From Neorhizobium galegae bv. officinalis (GTDB lineage Bacteria > Pseudomonadota > Alphaproteobacteria > Rhizobiales > Rhizobiaceae): a stretch of 63,853 bases of DNA. The notes under the pieces were generated by a model. It made no database searches, was not told the origin of the DNA, and saw only the letters and a list, made by a program, of their open reading frames with translations. Within the stretch, counting starts at the first letter, position 1, and each line of letters begins with the position of its first letter. The DNA is taken from assembly GCA_000985875.1 (NCBI GenBank), contig CCRI01000024.1, forward strand, positions 1 to 63,853, read 5' to 3'. The position numbers and the translations under genes are program-made. Shown in pieces: positions 15,121 through 22,882 of this stretch.

Positions 15121-15582
15121 ATGAAAGAAAACCTGCAGGCCGCCCGCAAGCTTCTGCAGCTCGTGCAGGCGGGCGATGGCGCATCGCTCGCCGAGTTGGC
15201 GGAGAAGGCCGGCATGTCGCAAAGCACTGCATGGCGCAAGATTCAGGAACTGGAGGCCGAAGGCGTCATCCGAAAGCGGGTGGCACTTCTCGATCCCGCA
15301 AAGCTCGATCTCAAGCTCTGCATCGTCGCCCATGTGACGCTCGAGGACCACCACGAGGAGGCGATCGAAGCCTTTGCCACGGTCGTCCGCGACCGGCCGG
15401 AGATCATGGAGTGTTATGCGCTGTCCGGAACCTTCGATTACATGCTGAAGATCAGGGCGCGCGACGTCGAAGCCTATGAGGCTTTCATGACCCGCCATCT
15501 GATGCGCAACCCGCATGTGCGCAACGTGGTCTCCAGCTTTGTTCTTCGCGAACTGAAATCGACGACCGAACTGCCGATCTGA
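15121..15582 (+). CDS. Lrp/AsnC-family transcriptional regulator, probably controlling phhA
   Basis: A 153-residue protein. N-terminal winged HTH (about residues 5-55; LAELAEKAGMSQSTAWRKIQELEAEGVI), then the RAM/ACT-like ligand-binding and oligomerisation domain (about 65-145; ECYALSGTFDYMLKIRARDVEAYE). AGGAGGAGGAAGCTTC precedes the ATG. Its divergent placement from phhA suggests it senses phenylalanine or tyrosine and activates that gene; this is inference from context. A bidirectional terminator separates it from rpsI. Confidence 0.92.
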   Translation: MKENLQAARKLLQLVQAGDGASLAELAEKAGMSQSTAWRKIQELEAEGVIRKRVALLDPAKLDLKLCIVAHVTLEDHHEEAIEAFATVVRDRPEIMECYALSGTFDYMLKIRARDVEAYEAFMTRHLMRNPHVRNVVSSFVLRELKSTTELPI

Positions 15583-15612
15583 GCGTTGCCCAAACGAAAA
15601 AGGCCCAAACAA

Positions 15613-15640
15613 AAAAGGCGGAGCCGAAGCCCCGCCTTTT
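15613..15640. terminator. Bidirectional terminator between lrp-type gene and rpsI
   Basis: AAAAGGCGG and CCGCCTTTT pair around a short loop. An A tract on the left and a T tract on the right suit both the plus-strand regulator gene and the minus-strand rplM-rpsI operon. Confidence 0.8.
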
Positions 15641-15662
15641 GAAAGTACAAGTTCCGAAGCGA

Positions 15663-16130
15663 TTAACGCTTGGAGAACTGGAAGGAGCGGCGGGCCTTTG
15701 CCTTTCCGTACTTCTTGCGCTCGACCACGCGGCTGTCGCGGGTCAGGAAGCCACCCTTCTTGAGCACGCCGCGAAGGCCCGGCTCGAAATAGGTGAGTGC
15801 CTTGGAGACGCCGTGACGAACGGCGCCGGCCTGGCCGGAAAGACCACCACCGGTGACGGTTGCGACGATGTCGAACTGGCCGGTGCGGGCAGCGGCGATG
15901 ACCGGCTGCTGCAGGATCATCTGCAGGACGGGACGGGCGAAGTAGGTCGAGAAGTCACGGCCGTTGACCGTGATCTTGCCGGTGCCGGCCTTGACCCAGA
16001 CGCGGGCGACGGCGTTCTTGCGCTTGCCGGTCGCGTAGGAGCGGCCGAGGCTGTCGACCTTGCGGACATAGACCGGAGCGGCAGCTTCGGAAGCCGGCGC
16101 GAGGTCCTTCAGGGAGGAAAGATCGGCCAT
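15663..16130 (-). CDS. rpsI: 30S ribosomal protein S9
   Basis: A 155-residue protein with the universal S9 domain (GRSYATGKRKNAVARVWVK, then TVTGGGLSGQAGAVRHGVSK) and the characteristic basic C terminus ending FQFSKR, which contacts P-site tRNA. An N-terminal extension of about 28 residues, rich in Ala/Ser/Pro, is typical of alphaproteobacteria. It follows rplM by 2 nt, so the two are co-transcribed and probably translationally coupled. Confidence 0.98.
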   Translation of the reverse strand: MADLSSLKDLAPASEAAAPVYVRKVDSLGRSYATGKRKNAVARVWVKAGTGKITVNGRDFSTYFARPVLQMILQQPVIAAARTGQFDIVATVTGGGLSGQAGAVRHGVSKALTYFEPGLRGVLKKGGFLTRDSRVVERKKYGKAKARRSFQFSKR

Positions 16131-16132
16131 TA

Positions 16133-16597
16133 TCAGGCGCTCCTTACGTTCTTGCTGTTCAGCGATGCCACGTCGAGGGCGACCGGCTGCTGTGCTTCAT
16201 GGGGATGGTTGGAACCGGCGTAAACGCGCAGGTTCTTCATCTGGCGACGACCGAGCGGACCACGGGGAACCATGCGCTCGACAGCCTTCTCGATGACGCG
16301 CTCCGGGAAGCGGCCTTCGATGATCTGGCGCGCGGTGCGCTCCTTGATGCCACCCGGGTAACCGGTGTGCCAGTAATAGGTCTTGTCGGAATACTTCTTG
16401 CCGGTGAGGACGCACTTTTCGGCATTGATGATGATGACGTTGTCGCCATCATCGACGTGCGGAGTGAAGGTGGCCTTGTGCTTGCCGCGGAGACGGTTGG
16501 CAACGATGGTGGCGAGACGACCGACAACGAGGCCTTCGGCATCGATGATCACCCACTTCTTCACCACCTCTGCAGGCTTCTGAACGAAGGTTGACAT
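16133..16597 (-). CDS. rplM: 50S ribosomal protein L13
   Basis: A 154-residue protein with full L13 motifs: KWVIIDAEGLVVGRLAT, RGKHKATFTPHVDDGDNVII, YSDKTYYWHTGYPGG and RMVPRGPLGRRQMKNLRVY. The frame is open upstream to 16780, but the ATG at 16597 (MSTFVQKPAE), preceded by AGAAAGAGCTG, matches the family N terminus. It is the first gene of the rplM-rpsI operon; its promoter should lie in the unusual region upstream (16598-17397). Confidence 0.98.
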   Translation of the reverse strand: MSTFVQKPAEVVKKWVIIDAEGLVVGRLATIVANRLRGKHKATFTPHVDDGDNVIIINAEKCVLTGKKYSDKTYYWHTGYPGGIKERTARQIIEGRFPERVIEKAVERMVPRGPLGRRQMKNLRVYAGSNHPHEAQQPVALDVASLNSKNVRSA

Positions 16598-17397
16598 GTT
16601 TTCAGCTCTTTCTTCTAGGACCCATGACATTCGAAACCTTCGAAAGCAGGGCGTTTCTTGTTGCTTGGATTGCCTTGGTCGAAACCGGCAAAAAGAAAGC
16701 GGGCCGAGACGGTCCGCGATCTGGTGCGGCTTATACCGAGGGAGGCCAAAAGCGTCAAGGCGACGGTTTTCCTGGGGCAAAAAATAGATGCAGCAAAATC
16801 AATGGCTTATCTATGTGGTTCTATGATACCACAATTTTTCGGACGAAATACGAAGCGGCAAATGCCAAATCGTCGGCTGGGGCGCGCCGCGACTGCCCAA
16901 ACAGCCGTCCGACCGCTTTCCTCTTCTCTCTGGTGATGGGAAATAAAACCCATCTTGTATCCGCGAACTGGAATTCCGGCGCGCGGCAAACCGGCTTGGA
17001 AACGGCTCCCGGACGCTTGAAAAGCTGTCGGGACGGCAGGGTGAGTTGCGCCACCCATCGTGCTTGTCGCTCGCTTGATGTATATCCAAGGTTGTATGTG
17101 CGGACGGACGGCGGGGTTGGGGTCGAGCGGGCGAAATCCATGCTTTTTTGAAGGTCTCAGGTGGATTCTGCGGCGGCAGTAGCTGTCACCTGCTCACATT
17201 TCAATGGGATGCGAGGCAGAAGGGAAAACCTGACAAATGTTCAGAGAAGCAAGTTTGCCCCGGCAAAATTTAGTAGCAGTTTCTAATTCAACCATAAGAT
17301 GGTGCTAATATGTACAAGTACAAATAGGGAGTATAGTACGAACATTCGGGGAACTCCGGCGTCCGGGCATTCTCGATTTTTTCACTCAGGAAGCCGC
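16598..17397. other. 800-bp gene-poor, AT-richer stretch upstream of rplM
   Basis: No reading frame here shows rhizobial codon use or a recognisable product; open frames on both strands are short, mutually overlapping and poor in normal third-position G/C. The composition is visibly more AT rich between about 16790 and 17340 than the flanks. It must hold the rplM promoter on the minus strand. It may contain a decayed gene or a non-coding RNA, but nothing specific can be supported. Confidence 0.5.
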
Positions 17398-17748
17398 CTA
17401 ATATCTCAGGCAGCCGGGCTGGAGAGGAAAACAATCTTCGGGATCGGGTCTTCTTTTGCACGCCCGGACGGGGCAGTTCGGCGTGTCGGCCGTCGGCACC
17501 GTCGCCCGGTCGGCGAATTCGTGGCCGTCACAGTAGCCGCTGTCGATGACATAGCGGTCGTAAAGGGTCATCCGCGCCTTGTTTCGGGACGGGTAACGCA
17601 GGATCACCGCGCCCTCCCGGCCGATCGCCCGCTGTACGGCGGCGCAGGACATGCCGGTGGAATTGTAACGCGATATCGCGGCTGCCGGCTCGCCGGAGAG
17701 GAGGGTGACGGAGGCAATGATCGCGAGGCAGCCGATAAATTTTTTCAT
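17398..17748 (-). CDS. Small Cys-rich secreted protein, unknown function
   Basis: A 116-residue protein with a signal peptide (KKFIGCLAIIASVTLLSGEPAAA, cleavage near residue 23) and eight cysteines, seven of them after the predicted cleavage site, so it is probably disulfide-bonded in the periplasm. MSCAAVQRAIGREGAVILRY and YVIDSGYCDGHEFA resemble small periplasmic proteins widespread in rhizobia whose role is unknown. The ATG at 17748 is preferred over 17757 because AAGGGATGCAGG fits it better. Divergent from the CoA-binding protein gene. Confidence 0.75.
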   Translation of the reverse strand: MKKFIGCLAIIASVTLLSGEPAAAISRYNSTGMSCAAVQRAIGREGAVILRYPSRNKARMTLYDRYVIDSGYCDGHEFADRATVPTADTPNCPVRACKRRPDPEDCFPLQPGCLRY

Positions 17749-17835
17749 GACCTGCATCCCTTTTGACGAGATGCGGACTTACATAGCGCAGAAGCGTTGC
17801 GCCGCCAGAGGCGCACTATTGCGGGAGCCGCCGTC

Positions 17836-18264
17836 ATGAACCATGACCACTACGACAACGCCTATATCGCCGATATCCTGAAGGGCACCCGGACGATCGC
17901 GCTCCTCGGAGCGTCCCCGAACCCCGACAGGCCGAGCAACCGGGTCATGGGTTTCCTTATCTCCAAGGGCTATACGGTATTTCCGGTCAATCCCGGCCAG
18001 ACCGGCAAGCAGATCCTCGGCCAGACGGTCTACAGGACGCTTTCGGACGTGCCGCAGCCGGTCGACATGGTCGATGTCTTTCGGGCGGCCGAATATCTGG
18101 ACGGCGTGGTCGACGAGGCGATCGGGCTTGAAACCAAGCCGAAGGTGATCTGGGGCCAGCTGAGCGTGCGTGACGACAAGGCCGCCGAAAAGGCGGAAGC
18201 CGCCGGCATTAAGGTCGTCATGGACCGCTGCCCGGCGATCGAATACCCCCGCCTCGTTGCCTGA
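17836..18264 (+). CDS. CoA-binding (YccU-type) protein
   Basis: A 142-residue single-domain protein with the CoA-binding Rossmann fold seen in succinyl-CoA ligase alpha subunits: TIALLGASPNPDRPSNRVMGFL, then FPVNPGQTGKQILG, DMVDVFRA and a C-terminal VVMDRCPAIEYPRL. The last motif is diagnostic for the YccU family. GGGAGCCGCCGTC precedes the ATG. Its metabolic role is not established. It lies next to the metY-type gene, but on the other side of a convergent gene. Confidence 0.88.
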   Translation: MNHDHYDNAYIADILKGTRTIALLGASPNPDRPSNRVMGFLISKGYTVFPVNPGQTGKQILGQTVYRTLSDVPQPVDMVDVFRAAEYLDGVVDEAIGLETKPKVIWGQLSVRDDKAAEKAEAAGIKVVMDRCPAIEYPRLVA

Positions 18265-18283
18265 GACGTCCATCCAAGCTGGG

Positions 18284-18721
18284 CTATTTGGCGAGCAGTT
18301 CCGGCCGGTTGCGCATGTCGTCGAGAACATCGGCATTGCCGCAATAGCTTGCGAAGTCGGCGGCAGCGCTGCCGTCGGCCAGTTCGCGCCGACAGCGGGT
18401 CTTCTCGCCGCAATGGGCACAGGTGATGTTCATGTCGCGGAATTCCGCCGGCTCTTCCAGCCTTGCTTCCTCCGGGTCGATGTTGAGCAGCTTCATCAGC
18501 GCCAGCATTTCGTCGGCAGCATGCGGGCCTTTGGCGATGAGTTCGCGCAGTTCCTGCGCCGACAAGGCGTTGTCCTGCGCCAGCAGCTTGACGGTTTCGT
18601 CGTCGAGGCTCGCGAGAAGCTTGGCTTCGTTGATCGCCGCCCATGTGGCGGAACACCAGCGCTTCAGCCTGTGGGTGAGATTTTCCGGGTTGGGGGCCGG
18701 GGTGGGAATTGTGTTGTCCAT
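18284..18721 (-). CDS. DUF6455-like Cys-motif protein
   Basis: A 145-residue soluble protein. An alpha-helical N-terminal part (about 15-85) is followed by a C-terminal four-Cys pattern, ITCAHCGEKTRCRRELA then FASYCGNADVL, which probably binds zinc. This matches small alphaproteobacterial proteins of the DUF6455 type in my recollection. GAGGAGATTGCA precedes the ATG at 18721; the longer frame to 18787 lacks a site. Convergent with the CoA-binding protein gene (19-nt gap). Function unknown. Confidence 0.75.
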   Translation of the reverse strand: MDNTIPTPAPNPENLTHRLKRWCSATWAAINEAKLLASLDDETVKLLAQDNALSAQELRELIAKGPHAADEMLALMKLLNIDPEEARLEEPAEFRDMNITCAHCGEKTRCRRELADGSAAADFASYCGNADVLDDMRNRPELLAK

Positions 18722-18846
18722 TGCAATCTCCTCTCTATTTCTTCGGAGGATAGATTCCGGAGAACGATATACCTTGATCGCGATCAACCGCCGGGGTCTG
18801 CTGGGGCGCTAACAACCATGCGCCAATTCTAAGGGGAGGGACTAAA

Positions 18847-20130
18847 ATGCCGACACTCAATCCGGGGTTTTCGACGCTGGCCGTGCATGCGGGCGCGCAG
18901 CCCGATCCGACGACCGGAGCGCGAGCGACGCCGATCTACCAGACGACGTCTTTCGTCTTCAACGATGCGGATCACGCAGCCGCCCTTTTCGGCCTGCAGC
19001 AGTTCGGCAATATCTACACCCGCATCATGAACCCCACCCAGGCGGTGCTGGAGGAGCGGGTGGCGGCCCTCGAAGGGGGTACCGCGGCGTTGGCGGTCGC
19101 CTCCGGCCATGCGGCGCAGATGCTGACCTTCCACACGATCATGCAGCCGGGTGACAATTTCATCGCGGCGCGAAAACTCTATGGCGGCTCAATCAACCAG
19201 TTCGGCAATGCTTTCAAGAGTTTCGACTGGCAGGTGCGCTGGGCCGATACCGATGATCCGGCAAGCTTCGAGGCCGGCATCGACGAGCGTACCCGGGCGA
19301 TCTTCATCGAAAGCCTTGCCAATCCCGCCGGCACGTTCGTAGACATCGCGGCGATCGCCGAGGTGGCGCAACGGCGCGGTATTCCGCTGATCGTCGACAA
19401 CACGATGGCGACCCCCTATCTCGTCCGGCCGCTTGAACACGGCGCCGACATCGTCATCCATTCGCTGACGAAGTTCATGGGCGGGCACGGCAATTCCATG
19501 GGGGGCGTAATCGTCGATGGCGGCACGTTCAACTGGTCGAAATCGGGCAACTACCCGATGCTCTCGGAGCCCCGCGCCGAATACGGCGGCGTCGTCCTCT
19601 ACCAGGCTTTCGGCAATATCGGCTTCGCCATCGCCTGCCGCGTGCTGGGCCTGCGCGATATGGGACCGGCGATTTCGCCCTTCAACGCGTTCATGATCCT
19701 GACCGGCATAGAGACGCTGCCGCTCCGGATGCAGAAGCATTGCGACAACGCCGCCGCCACGGCCAAATGGCTGAAGGGACATCCCAAAGTCGCCTGGGTC
19801 AGCTATTCCGGTCTGGAGGACGACCCGAACCATACCCTGCAGATGCAATATTCGCCGAAGGGCGCCGGCTCGGTCTTCACCTTCGGCGTCACCGGCGGCT
19901 ACGAGGCAGGCAAGACGCTGGTCGAAGGCCTGCAGCTCTTCTCCCACCTCGCCAATATCGGCGATACCCGTTCGCTGGTCATCCATCCCGCCTCGACGAC
20001 GCACCGGCAGCTGACCGAGGAACAGCAGATCGCCGCCGGCGCCGGGCCGGACGTGGTGCGCCTGTCGATCGGCATCGAGGATGCAGCCGACATCATCGCC
20101 GACCTCGACCAGGCCTTGTCGAAGATCTGA
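18847..20130 (+). CDS. metY: O-acetylhomoserine sulfhydrylase (MetY-type, PLP-dependent)
   Basis: A 427-residue enzyme of the Cys/Met metabolism PLP family, expected to make homocysteine from O-acetylhomoserine and sulfide. N-terminal FSTLAVHAGAQPDPTTGAR and IYQTTSFVF motifs are present, with the PLP lysine in HSLTKFMGGHG (Lys209) and the MetY-type C terminus (VRLSIGIEDAADIIADLDQA). Length fits MetY (about 425-430) rather than cystathionine gamma-synthase (about 390). AAGGGGAGGGACTAAA precedes the ATG. The cupin gene follows by 81 nt and may be in the same transcript. Confidence 0.93.
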   Translation: MPTLNPGFSTLAVHAGAQPDPTTGARATPIYQTTSFVFNDADHAAALFGLQQFGNIYTRIMNPTQAVLEERVAALEGGTAALAVASGHAAQMLTFHTIMQPGDNFIAARKLYGGSINQFGNAFKSFDWQVRWADTDDPASFEAGIDERTRAIFIESLANPAGTFVDIAAIAEVAQRRGIPLIVDNTMATPYLVRPLEHGADIVIHSLTKFMGGHGNSMGGVIVDGGTFNWSKSGNYPMLSEPRAEYGGVVLYQAFGNIGFAIACRVLGLRDMGPAISPFNAFMILTGIETLPLRMQKHCDNAAATAKWLKGHPKVAWVSYSGLEDDPNHTLQMQYSPKGAGSVFTFGVTGGYEAGKTLVEGLQLFSHLANIGDTRSLVIHPASTTHRQLTEEQQIAAGAGPDVVRLSIGIEDAADIIADLDQALSKI

Positions 20131-20211
20131 GAGAGGGGACAACGGCGAGGGTGAGGCGACGAACCCGCCGTCAATCGTCCGCCGGAAGCCGGTGACAAAA
20201 GGGACCAAACA

Positions 20212-20556
20212 ATGAGCGCCTGGATCAAATACGACCTCTCGTCCCTCGAACCGGAAGAGGGCGCCCCGGCACCGGGCCGGCTGGTCTCCGGCACCCCGAC
20301 ATTCCGCACCTGGAATTTCGAGGAAGCCGAGGGCGGGCTCTATGCCGGCATCTGGGAGGCAACGCCCGGCAAGTGGCGGATCGTTTATGAGGAGTGGGAA
20401 TATTTCCACATTCTCTCCGGCCATTCGATCGTCACGGAGGAGAGCGGCGAACCGGTCCAGTTGAAGGCCGGCGACAGCATGATCCTCAGACCGGGGTTCA
20501 AGGGAACCTGGGAAGTCGTTGAAACGACTCGCAAGGATTACGTGATCAGGGTTTGA
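20212..20556 (+). CDS. Cupin-domain protein
   Basis: A 114-residue one-domain beta-barrel. Cupin motif 1 is degenerate (FEEAEGGLYAGIWEATPGKW, then YEEWEYFHILSGHSIVTEE); motif 2 is GDSMILRPGFKGTWEVVE. The pattern is that of the DUF861/EutQ-like cupins. The usual metal-binding His set is incomplete, so catalysis is uncertain. Its 3' end overlaps the convergent VapC gene by 11 nt. It may be cotranscribed with metY. Confidence 0.85.
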   Translation: MSAWIKYDLSSLEPEEGAPAPGRLVSGTPTFRTWNFEEAEGGLYAGIWEATPGKWRIVYEEWEYFHILSGHSIVTEESGEPVQLKAGDSMILRPGFKGTWEVVETTRKDYVIRV

Positions 20557-20965
20557 GAGGCGTTTGGTGTGCAAGCTTGCCGTTGCGGGCCGCCGCGGCC
20601 GCCAGAGCCTTGTCGAACGTCGCCAGAGAAAGATCCAAGCGCATGGAGAGTTCGAGATAGGCGGCGTCATAAACGGTCAACGCGAACTGCCGAGATAGGT
20701 GGACTGCGGCGTCCCAATCCGTCAGTGCGTCTCGAAGGATGTTAAGATCGACGAGCCACTCCAGCGCGGCATTAGCTGCATGGGTGGTTATCCGGCCACG
20801 TCTTTCGTTCACGACCAGAATGTTTCGTATCTCGTAGTCCCACAGCGCCGGCACGCAGGCAGGCTCCGAGGACAGTCGGTTAAAAATATCGAGAGCGGAC
20901 TGGTTCGTTTCATCGGGCAGAAGCCAGGACGCGGCAACGGATGCGTCGATGACAATGCCAGCCAC
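20546..20965 (-). CDS. VapC-type PIN-domain toxin (endoribonuclease)
   Basis: A 139-residue PIN-domain protein. The acidic active-site residues are in place: Asp7 (IVIDASV), Glu45 (WDYEIRN), Asp100 (TVYDAAYLEL) and Asp118 (ATFDKAL). It starts with GTG, whose G overlaps the last base of the antitoxin TAG, so the two are translationally coupled. The likely role is Mg-dependent RNA cleavage when freed from its antitoxin. Its 3' end overlaps the cupin gene on the other strand. Confidence 0.9.
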   Translation of the reverse strand: MAGIVIDASVAASWLLPDETNQSALDIFNRLSSEPACVPALWDYEIRNILVVNERRGRITTHAANAALEWLVDLNILRDALTDWDAAVHLSRQFALTVYDAAYLELSMRLDLSLATFDKALAAAAARNGKLAHQTPLKP

Positions 20966-21207
20966 TATTCGCGGCCTTCGTCGCGTGCCGACATCATTTC
21001 ATCGAAGGTGACGTTGTCGAAGAGTTGCCGGATCTTCTGCAGGCGTTCGTGCTGGGTGCCCGCATCGTCCAGCCTCGGTGCTTCTGCAGGCGAGAACCGG
21101 GCGAGAGGTTTGCCGTTTTCGATGACGAGCACGGTTTCCCCATGCCGGACGTGATCCAGCATGTCGGCAAAATGGCGATCGGCTTCCGCAACGGAATATG
21201 TCCGCAT
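20965..21207 (-). CDS. Phd/YefM-type antitoxin
   Basis: An 80-residue protein with the Phd/YefM N-terminal DNA-binding fold (TYSVAEADRHFADMLDHVRHGE, with VLVIENGKPLARFSP) and a flexible charged C terminus (FDEMMSARDEGRE) expected to wrap the toxin. GGAGGTTCAGG precedes the ATG. First gene of the pair; the complex should repress its own promoter just upstream of 21207. Confidence 0.88.
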   Translation of the reverse strand: MRTYSVAEADRHFADMLDHVRHGETVLVIENGKPLARFSPAEAPRLDDAGTQHERLQKIRQLFDNVTFDEMMSARDEGRE

Positions 21208-21278
21208 CCTGAACCTCCGAGATCGATGTAGAATATGGCTCAGCCCGGCTTAAAACAATAGCCGAGACCGCTGGCCTT

Positions 21279-21767
21279 TCAGTCGTTCCGGTTGAAGGCC
21301 TCCGCGAATTCATTCGACGAAATGAATGCCAGCGTCCGGCGCAATTCCTCCGACTTTTCCTTGCCGAAAGCCTTGTCGAAACGGTCCTGGGCGATCTGCC
21401 AGCGGGCGGTGAGGTCGCGCTGCGTGGCCGCGCCCATGTCCGTCAGGCGGACGCGCTTGGCGCGGCGGTCCTGGGCATCGGGCACCAGTTGCACCAGTCC
21501 GTCGCGGATCAACGGCTTCAGCGTATGGCCGAGCGCCGACAGGTCCATCACCATCGCCTCCGCGAGGTTTTTTAACGTCGGCTCGTTGGATCGGGCGATC
21601 TGCGACATCAGGGAGAACTGCGTTCCCTTGAGGTCGATATCGCCCATTGCATCTTCGTAGAGTTGGCCGAGATGCCGCGAGGCGCGGCGCACCGCGCTGT
21701 TGCTGCAATGAAGCCAGATGCCGTCCTCGGTCTGCCCTTGCTTGTCCTGCCTGTCTTTGTCCGTCAT
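21279..21767 (-). CDS. MarR-family transcriptional regulator
   Basis: A 162-residue protein with a winged HTH: LYEDAMGDIDLKGTQFSLMS, then LKNLAEAMVMDLSALGHTLK as the recognition region and RDGLVQLVPDAQDRRAKRV as the wing. It is divergent from an SDR gene across 185 nt that contain a promoter and a palindrome, so it most likely represses that gene. The ATG at 21767 (MTDKDRQDK) is chosen over the longer frame to 21821; the ribosome site is weak. Ligand unknown. Confidence 0.9.
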   Translation of the reverse strand: MTDKDRQDKQGQTEDGIWLHCSNSAVRRASRHLGQLYEDAMGDIDLKGTQFSLMSQIARSNEPTLKNLAEAMVMDLSALGHTLKPLIRDGLVQLVPDAQDRRAKRVRLTDMGAATQRDLTARWQIAQDRFDKAFGKEKSEELRRTLAFISSNEFAEAFNRND

Positions 21768-21847
21768 GTCTCGTTCCGATCTTGCCGCGGGACAATGCCC
21801 GCTTTTGGCTCGCCCTTCCACTCCGATGAAAAATTTGCGGCCGCCCC

Positions 21848-21888
21848 TTGCAGCTTCAAATCGTGCCTTTCATATATAGTGGCATATA
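21848..21888 (+). promoter_or_regulatory. Promoter with overlapping operator-like repeat for the SDR gene
   Basis: TTGCAG (-35), 17 nt, CATATA (-10, at 21871-21876). The imperfect palindrome TATATAGTGGCATATA at 21873-21888 overlaps the -10, the layout expected for MarR repression. Assigned by inspection only. Confidence 0.45.
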
Positions 21889-21952
21889 CCAGTAAATTCC
21901 AGATGCCGGAACCGCCGGCCGCAATCCCCGCCAAAACCAAAGGAGATGGACC

Positions 21953-22762
21953 ATGACCAACAATTCGAAACTCGGAACCGCACTCGTGACCGGCGCATCG
22001 TCGGGCATCGGCGCGACCTATGCGGAAAAGCTTGCGCAGCGCGGCTATGACCTCGTCCTCGTCGCCCGTGACGCGGATCGCCTGAAGGCGCTTGCCGGCC
22101 GGCTGGCGAGCGAACATGGCATCAAGGCGGACGTGCTGCGCGCCGACCTCAGCCAGCGTGCCGATGTGCTCGCTGTCGACAAGCGCCTGCGCGACGACGG
22201 CTCGATCACGCTCTTCGTCAACAATGCCGGCATCGGCCCGAAGGGCCCGCTGCTGAAGGCCGATCCGGATTATCTCGACCAGATGGTCGACCTCAATGTC
22301 ACCGCCGCTAACCGTCTTGCCGTTGTGGCAGCCCAGGCCTTTGCCGCCCGGGGGAAGGGCGCCATCGTCAACATCGCCTCCGCCGTCGCACTCGCCGCGG
22401 AATTCTTCAGCGGCACCTATGCCGCCAGCAAGGCCTTCGTGCTGGCTCTGACGGAAGCGCTGGCTTCCGAGCTGAAGGATACCGGCGTCGCGATCCAGGC
22501 CGTCCTGCCGGGCTATACCCGCACCGAAATCTTCGATCGCGTCGGCGGCTCGATGGACAATCTCGACCCGAACACGGTCATGGAAGTCGGCGACCTCGTC
22601 GATGCGGCGCTTGCCGGTCTCGACCGCGGCGAACTCGTCACCATGCCGTCGCTTGCCGATACGCAGCTTTATGATACCTACACGACCGCCCGCGGCGGGC
22701 TGCGCCCCTATCTGTCGCTCAACAAGCCCGCGACCCGTTACGGCGTTTCCGCCAAGGCTTGA
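21953..22762 (+). CDS. Short-chain dehydrogenase/reductase
   Basis: A 269-residue NAD(P)-dependent oxidoreductase with a Rossmann fold: TGASSGIGATYAEKL (cofactor loop), NNAGIGPKGP, NIASAVALAAEF and the catalytic YAASK motif. This is the classical SDR set. AAAGGAGATGGACC precedes the ATG. The substrate cannot be told from sequence. Divergence from a MarR gene suggests induction by a small, possibly toxic or phenolic, compound; that is inference. Confidence 0.9.
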   Translation: MTNNSKLGTALVTGASSGIGATYAEKLAQRGYDLVLVARDADRLKALAGRLASEHGIKADVLRADLSQRADVLAVDKRLRDDGSITLFVNNAGIGPKGPLLKADPDYLDQMVDLNVTAANRLAVVAAQAFAARGKGAIVNIASAVALAAEFFSGTYAASKAFVLALTEALASELKDTGVAIQAVLPGYTRTEIFDRVGGSMDNLDPNTVMEVGDLVDAALAGLDRGELVTMPSLADTQLYDTYTTARGGLRPYLSLNKPATRYGVSAKA

Positions 22763-22882
22763 TCGCGACAATCGATGCGCAACTGCGGCAAGTGTCTGCA
22801 GTTGCGCAGTGATTCTTCGCATTGTTCTCAGCGGTTTACGCGATCGTTTTGATTCAGTGCCGATAAGCCGTGCCTATGCCGC

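Noticed and set aside
16591..17151. 186-codon plus-strand frame upstream of rplM
   Set aside because: Atypical codon use, no ribosome site and no recognisable fold; overlapping frames on the other strand are equally long.
19189..20670. 493-codon minus-strand open frame opposite metY and cupin
   Set aside because: Spans two well-supported plus-strand genes and their gap; no motif.
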